From the NCBI GenBank assembly GCA_024741835.1, contig JAENRP010000534.1, positions 1 to 13,746 of the forward strand: a DNA stretch of 13,746 nucleotides, read 5' to 3'. The notes beneath the pieces are model-generated. The model saw nothing but the letters and a program-made list of their open reading frames with translations. It had not been told where the DNA came from and searched no databases. A program made the translations under genes and the position numbers. The number at the start of each line of letters is the position of its first letter. Position 1 is the first letter of the stretch. Origin of the DNA: Diplocarpon mali. Taxonomy: Eukaryota > Ascomycota > Leotiomycetes > Helotiales > Drepanopezizaceae. Shown piece after piece: positions 8,691 through 13,746 of the stretch.

Positions 8691-8963
8691 ATGGACTTTA
8701 AAGTCAAATATATTCTAAGAATAAAAAATACTATTACAAATAGCCTTTTAAAAAGAACTCGCCTTTACCCCTTTGATTTAATTGAAGAAGATGAAATAGA
8801 TATTAATAAGTGGGTAGAGAACGAAGTTAGTTATCTATTAATATATCGCCTTAAAGGGACTCAACTTGCAAGCCCGGCCTGCGAGTTAAATAAGAGAATT
8901 TTATCACTTAACTACTTAAGTAACTCTAAAGAAATTGCGAAATTTTTAATTACGCTTAGATAA
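8691..8963 (+). other. Stop-free 90-codon island in Pol (RNase H to integrase linker)
   Basis: This is the longest uninterrupted piece of the element: ATG 8691 to TAA 8961, in the Pol frame. It encodes the end of RNase H (MDFKVKYILRIKNT, where gypsy elements have the HVPGxxNxxAD segment), a Glu/Asp-rich linker and SNSKEIAKFLITLR, which leads into the integrase. The ATG is an internal Met and the stop is an internal Gln position, so it is not a separate gene. It holds the best preserved palindrome copy. Confidence 0.75.
8863..8887. repeat. Best preserved copy of the dispersed 25-bp palindrome
   Basis: Left arm AACTTGCAAGCC, central C, right arm GGCCTGCGAGTT. The arms pair at 10 of 12 positions, and the two mismatches in the left arm are exactly C-to-T and G-to-A. 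Undoing these gives a perfect palindrome. In Pol it is read as QLASPACEL, a different phase from the Gag and third-frame copies. Confidence 0.8.
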
Positions 8964-9086
8964 TTAAAAATAATTGCTTTTAAGGATTTTCAGAAATTCA
9001 AAGCTAAAGCTCTAATTTATTTAATATAAGAAAGATAATTGTTTAAAAGGAGTAATAACTTATTCCTTATATAACTCTGCTTAGAT

Positions 9087-9760
9087 AATGAAAAACTAAA
9101 GGCTAAGGCTATTTAGGATATTTATAAGGAAACTGGCTATTAAGGAGCTAAGTCTACCTACTACCGACTCTTAAGGAAATTCTTTTAAAAGGGTTCTTTT
9201 AAGAACTGTAAAGCCTTTATAAAAAGTTGCGTCCCCTATTAGAAACGAAAACCTAGTTATAAAGAGAATCCCCTATTTCTAACCTGGCCATTAGGCCTTT
9301 TTTATAAAGTCAGTCTTAATATTATATAAGTATTAATAATCGAAAATAGGATTATATATTTTATTTTAATAAAGGAAGACCTATTAAGATGGCTTAAAGG
9401 ATAACGTTTAAAATCTACTAACTTTAAATCTATTATAAAGTTCCTTTAAGAAGACGTAGTCTATTGCTATAGACTTTTTAATAAATTAACTATTAATAAA
9501 GGCTTTGAAAATAAAGGAGTAGTTAAAGCTTTTTCGCGAAAATATAGTATTAAATGGGTTTAAATCTTAGCGTATAACTCAAAAGCTAATAGAATAATAG
9601 AGTGAGGATATTGCAATATTCTTAATAGGCTATTTAAAGTTACTTATAAAGGATTTAAGAATTAGATAAAATACTTTTATAAAATACTCTTTACTTATTA
9701 AATAACAATTTATAAACCGACTAGAGTTATACTATTTTTCCTTATTTATAGCAGAGAGGC
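9087..9760 (+). other. Integrase zinc-binding and core domains of the gypsy Pol
   Basis: The zinc domain reads IYKETGY (9120-9140) and SCVPY (9225-9239), where HxxxxH and CxxC are expected. Both His are Tyr (CAT to TAT) and the second Cys is Tyr (TGT to TAT), so only one of four ligands is left. In the core, the first catalytic Asp is Asn at 9318, in SLNII. The second is Asn at 9495, in INKGFENKG, the DGGPEN box. The Glu is kept at 9600-9602 in KANRIIE. TWPLGLF (9282-9302) and EDVVYCYRLF (about 9450-9480) confirm the family. Confidence 0.87.
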
Positions 9761-10673
9761 ATAGCTCCCTTTTGAATCCTAATAGCCTATTTAAAGATTA
9801 TTCGACTATAGTCAAACTTAAAACCGTTTTAATTTGCTTATAATAAAATGCTAATAACTTAAGCTTTAAGATATAGATATAAAGGAAATCATTCTATAAA
9901 AGAAATAATATTAGGAAAAAGCTAAAGAAGTATAAGCTACTTCTAAAGTACTTAAAACGCACCCTATTTAAAAAGATGATCTTATCTTAATCTATAATAT
10001 TATAAAAAGTATTAATATATTAGCTAATATTAAACTTAATTATCGATAGCTTAGTTTATTTAAGGTTAAATCTAAGTAGAAAGAAAAGGGATACTATTAA
10101 TCTTTCTTAAACAATCATCTCTTCATTTAGAACTACCTCCCCTTACCAAATAATTCATTATAGTACTATTAACTATAAGTAAAAAGGCCATACTTAAGAA
10201 GAATATATCAGTTGTAGCCTTAGGCAGCAAGTCCTTAAGTACTACCGATAATAAACTAATATTAAAGGGAGGGTTCTTATAGGATAGCAAGTCACTAAGA
10301 TTATTAGAAGATATAGTAAGCACCTATAGAACATTAAGTAAGATAGAATAGTAGGTATTTTTAAATTTATCTATTAAAGTGCTTAATTATAGAATTTCTA
10401 CTATTAAGGAAGGATTCTTAGGTTTCGATGATTTCTTAAATAAGGAACTCTAAGGCAAAGGTATTAATTAAGAAAAGTTTTTACAAAAGTATTAAAGGTA
10501 TACTAATTCAATTGATTTATTTTAAAAGAACTAAAATAAGAAAAATAAGTATATAAAAAGATTAATGCAATTTATAAACAGCACTTGTAATACACTTTTT
10601 CAAATATACTTTATAATTGATATTACTGCTAATAACGCCTTATAAGGGCTTAGTAAAATTTTTAAAACATACT

Positions 10674-10699
10674 AACCTATAGCAAGGGCTATATAGGTT
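10674..10699. repeat. Imperfect inverted repeat
   Basis: AACCTATAGC (10674-10683) and GCTATATAGGTT (10688-10699) pair around a short AAGG loop with two unpaired bases. It lies within the third frame. It may be a decayed member of a palindrome family or chance in AT-rich DNA. Confidence 0.35.
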
Positions 10700-11046
10700 T
10701 TAAACCATTTTACTATTTAAAAAGGTATAAAGAAGTTATAGGGAAATAGTGTTTAAGGTAAAAGATTTATTAGATTCTTAAGCACTATCGTATACTCTAC
10801 TATTCAAATTATAAAAGACAACCCCGCCTAGTATAATAATTTTACACTCTTTAATTAAATAGTTCTAGATACGCTTGGCTTATAATAATTATAATACAGT
10901 CTACTTATTATAAAAGAAATGATGATTTATCTCACTAAGTATATTATAAACTACTTTGATAATAAAATGGAAAGATGGGAATTTGTTATTCCCGCTACTG
11001 CGAAGCTACTACTACCTATAGCCGAATCAATAAATAAGCCCGACTT

Positions 11047-11071
11047 AACTCGTAGGCCTAGCCTATGAGTA
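11047..11071. repeat. Copy of the dispersed 25-bp palindrome in the third frame
   Basis: Left arm AACTCGTAGGCC has one C-to-T change from the family arm. Central T. Right arm AGCCTATGAGTA has three RIP-type changes and one terminal change. It reads TRRPSL-stop-V, the stop being TGA. Confidence 0.75.
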
Positions 11072-11232
11072 GAAGAAGCATATAATAAAGAAGTCCTTAA
11101 GCATAAGGTGCTTATAATACCTGAAGTTTAAGTAGAACACTAACCTGACCACTTATCTTCCAACTTAAACGAGTTTGAATCACTATCCTTAGAAGTGCCT
11201 TAAATACCTTAAATACTAATAGTAAATAAATT

Positions 11233-11257
11233 AAATCGCAGGCCTAGCCTATAAGTT
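11233..11257. repeat. Copy of the dispersed 25-bp palindrome in the third frame
   Basis: Left arm AAATCGCAGGCC, central T, right arm AGCCTATAAGTT, 186 bp from the previous copy. The right arm differs from the family arm only by G-to-A and C-to-T changes. It reads NRRPSL-stop-V in the same phase. Confidence 0.75.
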
Positions 11258-12462
11258 AGCGTATATAATATTATAAACTTGGAAAATGATTTATCAAATG
11301 AAAAAGGGAGCACTATTACTAATGTCTTAGAAATTTTTAATAATATTAAGAAGGATATTGCAGATATTATGCAATCTTTCCCTAAGGACTTATAAAAGTT
11401 TGTTCTTAAATTTTATAAGTTAATAATAAAACGTTTAAAGAAGGAAGGCTAAGGAGAAGTTTTATTAGTATAAGAAGGAATAGCAAGGGCTATTAAATAG
11501 ATTATAAAACTATAATAAGACGAATTCTCTGCAGATAATATTATATAGTTCTTTATCAACTATAAGAAATCAAAGGGTAACTACTATATACTTAAAGAGA
11601 AGCTAGAAGACGCTATAATAATGATCTCTATAGAATGTTATCAAGTCCCCCTTAATATTAAGATAATACTATAGTATAGTAATAGATTCAGAGTTATAGT
11701 AATACTAGAAATAAAGATACGCCTAAGTAAATTCTTAATAGGGATATTTAGAGACTTCCATTTTAAGAAATTTTATACCCTTTATAAATAACAATATATA
11801 TTATACTACGGACTAGCATTAATAGGTATTACTAATAAAGAGGTATCATTTAACATTTATAAATTTTATACTACTCCTAATTTAAAACTATTCTTATTAT
11901 ACTTTAGAAACTATGCAATTATAGCTATAGGCAATAGAATGGCCAATTAGGTTAAGAAAGATATATTATTAAGTTTCTTCAAGTTCTAAGTAGCACCTAA
12001 GGCCCTTAAATTATTCTATAATATCACTTAGACCCCCGCCTAGTATAAGACTATACTAACTAATAATACCTTAATATCGCTCTGCAGCAAAGGCTTTTTA
12101 AATATGCCTAAGCTACTCAGCTATACCTTTCTAAGCGCTATATACACATATAGCTCTGGCTATTATAAAAAGAATTCATTTTTAATATTAGTATAAGAGG
12201 AATTGGAAATATACTAGTATCATTTTCTGAATTCCGATAAAAAACTTTCGCCCCCCTTTGCATTTCTCTATAATATAATATATAGCCTAATACAATAGAC
12301 TCTGAGAATGCACTATAGGCTATATCTTAATACGCTATTAACTTATTATAAGTCTTTATATAAGTTGGTGATATATCTTAAGCTTATACAGTTTATAAGC
12401 ATTAACTACTATTCGAGAATTATTACTACTAAGATTAACGCTAACTTACAATTTATCAAATC

Positions 12463-12487
12463 GACTCCTAAGCCTAGCTCGTAGGTT
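12463..12487. repeat. Diverged copy of the dispersed 25-bp palindrome
   Basis: Left arm GACTCCTAAGCC, central T, right arm AGCTCGTAGGTT. It is more diverged than the others, but keeps the AGCC-T-AGC centre and reads TPKPSS-stop-V in the same phase. Confidence 0.55.
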
Positions 12488-13284
12488 AACTTCCTTAATA
12501 ATAGAACTATTGACTATTATATAATTCCTACTATAAAACAATCGACTAGAGAATTTACTATATAGGAAAAGTCTTATAAGTCATCTACACTTATACCCTA
12601 TTGTTTTAAAAACTCTTAATAGATCTTATTAAATCTAACGCAAAGCGCCATATAATAAAAAGAGCTAAACACTAAAAAGAAAATTGTCTTAAAGGAATAC
12701 GTTTCAAACGATACTACTCCGTTCTTAGTGTTTATAAGATAAGGTATATTTATTAATCTCAATTCGGAATAGGAACCTAGAAAGGGCGGCTTTTTAACTA
12801 TTAGCAATAACTATATAGAAGTTATTAGTAATAATTCACTTAAGAATAGCATTAACCTAGAAGATTTTCTTATTAACTCACTTAGCATAAAGAGACCAAG
12901 CATAGCAAGATAGGGTGCGGTAGGAGAATCTTCTGCAAAGTTCCGTATAACCCTTAAGATAACGAAAGGCGGTCCATTATTAGAGGCCCTTATAAGTAGA
13001 AGATCATAGAATAACCTATTAGTAGTAATGGCTATAAAGGAGTTATTTTCAAAGGATATAATATAATTGATAATATATCTAAAGAAATATAAGTAAGAAC
13101 TTTTTAAAGATTTTGCTAATACTTAAAAGCTAGTATAATAATTGAAACTATAGTTATATAGCAACAAATCCTAAGCTAAGACGAAAGGCACTAATAATAA
13201 TATCAAAGCTGATAATATAATTAATAAGACAATTCTTCTTAAGAAATACAGCATTAAGAAACCTTATGCTAAAACTCTTAATAC

Positions 13285-13309
13285 AACTCCTAGGCCTGGC
13301 CCGCAATTC
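13285..13309. repeat. Copy of the dispersed 25-bp palindrome near the end of the third frame
   Basis: Left arm AACTCCTAGGCC, central T, right arm GGCCCGCAATTC. The centre AGGCCTGGCC is intact and little mutated. It reads TPRPGPQF in the third frame. Confidence 0.65.
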
Positions 13310-13393
13310 AATTTAAACAAAGGCAAGGGCAAGGAAGTAATAACTAAAAAGCTACCCGCCTTATCCCCCTCCTTAGTAGAAGACTCTCTAAAG

Positions 13394-13431
13394 GATGATA
13401 ATAATAATAAAGAGGATAATAATAATAACGC
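13394..13431 (+). repeat. GAT/AAT trinucleotide tract coding Asp/Asn
   Basis: Two short runs of AAT codons, each opened by GAT and separated by AAA GAG, code a Lys-Asp-Asp-Asn-rich, probably disordered segment in the tail of the third frame. Confidence 0.6.
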
Positions 13432-13633
13432 TATAATACAAGTCTCCCTCCCTATCGGCAAAAGCCGTCAAACTATACTAGCATTTATACAAAATACTAA
13501 AGCTCCTGCAATACTAAGACCAGACTCTTCTAATACTAATAGTGAACTATTAAGAAGAAGTAGGCGCTTTATAAAGAGAGTATTATCTAATGATAGTTCT
13601 CCTTATCCTTTAAAGAGAACTAAGGAAAATTAA

Positions 13634-13746
13634 TATCTAAGTTAGTACTATTTTTAATTGTTTTTACAACTCTATAGCTTATTTGTCTATTTTGCTAGTT
13701 TCGTTTTCTAACTCCTGGGCCTAGCCTATAAGTAAAAAGCGAAAAA
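13634..13746. other. Right edge, pyrimidine-rich flank with another palindrome copy
   Basis: After the stop of the third frame the plus strand becomes rich in T with several short TTTT runs, unlike the coding parts. No match to the DNA before Gag was found, so it is not supported as a 3' LTR. It includes the last palindrome copy. Confidence 0.35.
13710..13734. repeat. Copy of the dispersed 25-bp palindrome outside the third frame
   Basis: Left arm AACTCCTGGGCC, central T, right arm AGCCTATAAGTA. It begins 77 bases after the TAA that ends the third frame and is in another phase, so it appears to be non-coding. This supports a DNA-level element. Confidence 0.65.

Larger units (their letters stand above)
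6627..10163 (+). pseudogene. Ty3/gypsy Pol: reverse transcriptase, RNase H, integrase (second frame), RIP-degraded
   Basis: One frame of about 1,179 codons from the frameshift site to TAG 10161, without any indel that I can see. Order of domains: a linker with YKSKADKVQ (about 7085-7115), reverse transcriptase (about 7485-8230), RNase H (about 8340-8670), a linker that is stop-free at 8691-8963, zinc-binding and core integrase (about 9087-9760), and a GPY/F-like C-terminal segment LSLF at 10050-10061. The order RT, RNase H, integrase defines Ty3/gypsy (Metaviridae). Strongest matches are KWFLVTKKEKGTYRLI (from 7560), VYYRIWIKDF (from 8202) and the FENKG box (9501-9515). Catalytic residues are lost at several places (see the domain entries), and TAA, TAG and some TGA codons interrupt the frame, so no active enzyme is made. 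The end overlaps the beginning of the third frame. No chromodomain was recognised. Confidence 0.9.
10076..13633 (+). pseudogene. Large third frame after pol, unrecognised protein, RIP-degraded
   Basis: About 1,186 codons in the -1 frame relative to Pol, overlapping its end by about 88 bases and finishing at TAA 13631-13633. Stops are almost all TAA or TAG at Gln-like sites. No frame change is seen over 3.5 kb, which strongly argues for real ancestral coding. No family is recognised. Segments: QKYQRYTNSIDLF (about 10485-10530), a Trp/Tyr-rich stretch PA-YNNFTLFN (about 10825-10860), MERWEFVIPATAK (10967), helical KKDIADIMQSFPKDL (about 11350-11395), RMHYRLYLNTLLTYYKSLYKL (about 12306-12370), and a low-complexity, probably disordered tail with Asp/Asn repeats and basic patches ending RRSRRFIKR and LKRTKEN. 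In-frame ATGs are at 10565 and 10967; ATA 10091 could be a RIP-changed ATG. The position after pol is where env-like or accessory genes sit, but no signal peptide or membrane anchor is evident. It might instead be a separate gene or part of a second element. Confidence 0.6.

Noticed and set aside
8691..8963. Independent 90-codon gene
   Set aside because: It is in frame with RNase H before it and integrase after it, and its sequence matches the linker of gypsy Pol. It is only a stop-free part of the pseudogene.
10123..10323. Minus-strand open stretch of 66 codons
   Set aside because: It lies opposite the Pol end and the start of the third frame, has no recognisable features, and is open only because TAA and TAG on the plus strand read TTA and CTA on the other.
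12616..12807. Minus-strand open stretch of 63 codons
   Set aside because: It is antisense to the long third frame and its hydrophobic look comes from AT-rich antisense codons.
12975..13005. Possible partial palindrome copy around AGAGGCCCTTATAAGTA
   Set aside because: Only the centre and one arm resemble the family and a deletion must be assumed.
13264..13461. Minus-strand open stretch of 65 codons with Leu/Ser runs
   Set aside because: The Leu and Ser runs are the complement of the GAT/AAT tract in the third frame; no separate gene is supported.
2403..13633. Use of a ciliate-type code in which TAA and TAG mean Gln
   Set aside because: TGA also interrupts the frames, catalytic Asp, Glu, His and Gly residues are changed by G-to-A and C-to-T, and stops occur at Trp positions too. 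Mutation explains all of this; recoding explains only the Gln sites.
1..13746. CRISPR array, tRNA, rRNA, or mitochondrial origin
   Set aside because: No regular spacer-repeat pattern, cloverleaf or rRNA core was seen. The elements and the RIP pattern indicate fungal nuclear DNA.

Overview
The window is dominated by dead retrotransposons in very AT-rich DNA, and it looks like a heterochromatic block of a filamentous ascomycete (Pezizomycotina). TpA is everywhere, CpA and TpG are scarce, and long reading frames can be followed for kilobases with almost no length changes while being peppered with TAA and TAG codons. That is the signature of repeat-induced point mutation (RIP), which turns C into T (mostly in CpA) and so makes stops out of Gln and Trp codons. 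No intact host gene, rRNA or tRNA was recognised.

Layout. Positions 1-1935 (minus strand) hold the integrase and the start of the reverse transcriptase of a Ty1/copia element, with one frame change near 1430. Positions 2150-2420 carry an iterated motif with a TAAGAGG core. Positions 2403-3430 hold two unrecognised degraded frames that converge on a small hairpin at 2889-2911. Positions 3424-10163 are a nearly colinear Ty3/gypsy element: Gag plus protease in one frame (3424-6633), then reverse transcriptase, RNase H and integrase in the -1 frame (6627-10163). At the junction lies what looks like a fossil -1 ribosomal frameshift signal: a heptamer, a six-base spacer and a stem-loop. Positions 10076-13633 are a third frame of about 1,186 codons that overlaps the end of Pol and runs to a TAA. 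I recognise no family in it, and its place (after pol) is that of an env or accessory gene.

Cutting across all of this is a dispersed 25-bp palindrome, with arms AACTCGCAGGCC and GGCCTGCGAGTT around one central base. There are eight good copies between 4818 and 13734 counting the one at the right edge, including a slightly damaged one at 3808, plus a weak one in the copia remnant. The copies sit in variable linkers of Gag, Pol and the third frame. Seven good copies keep the better part of the palindrome and six share one codon phase, but the best preserved one (8863-8887) is read in another phase. So it behaves as a DNA-level element that has spread through coding sequence, not as a protein motif.

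I found no long terminal repeats for either element, so element ends are not defined. Stops, and residues altered in active sites, mean nothing here is expected to make a working protein.
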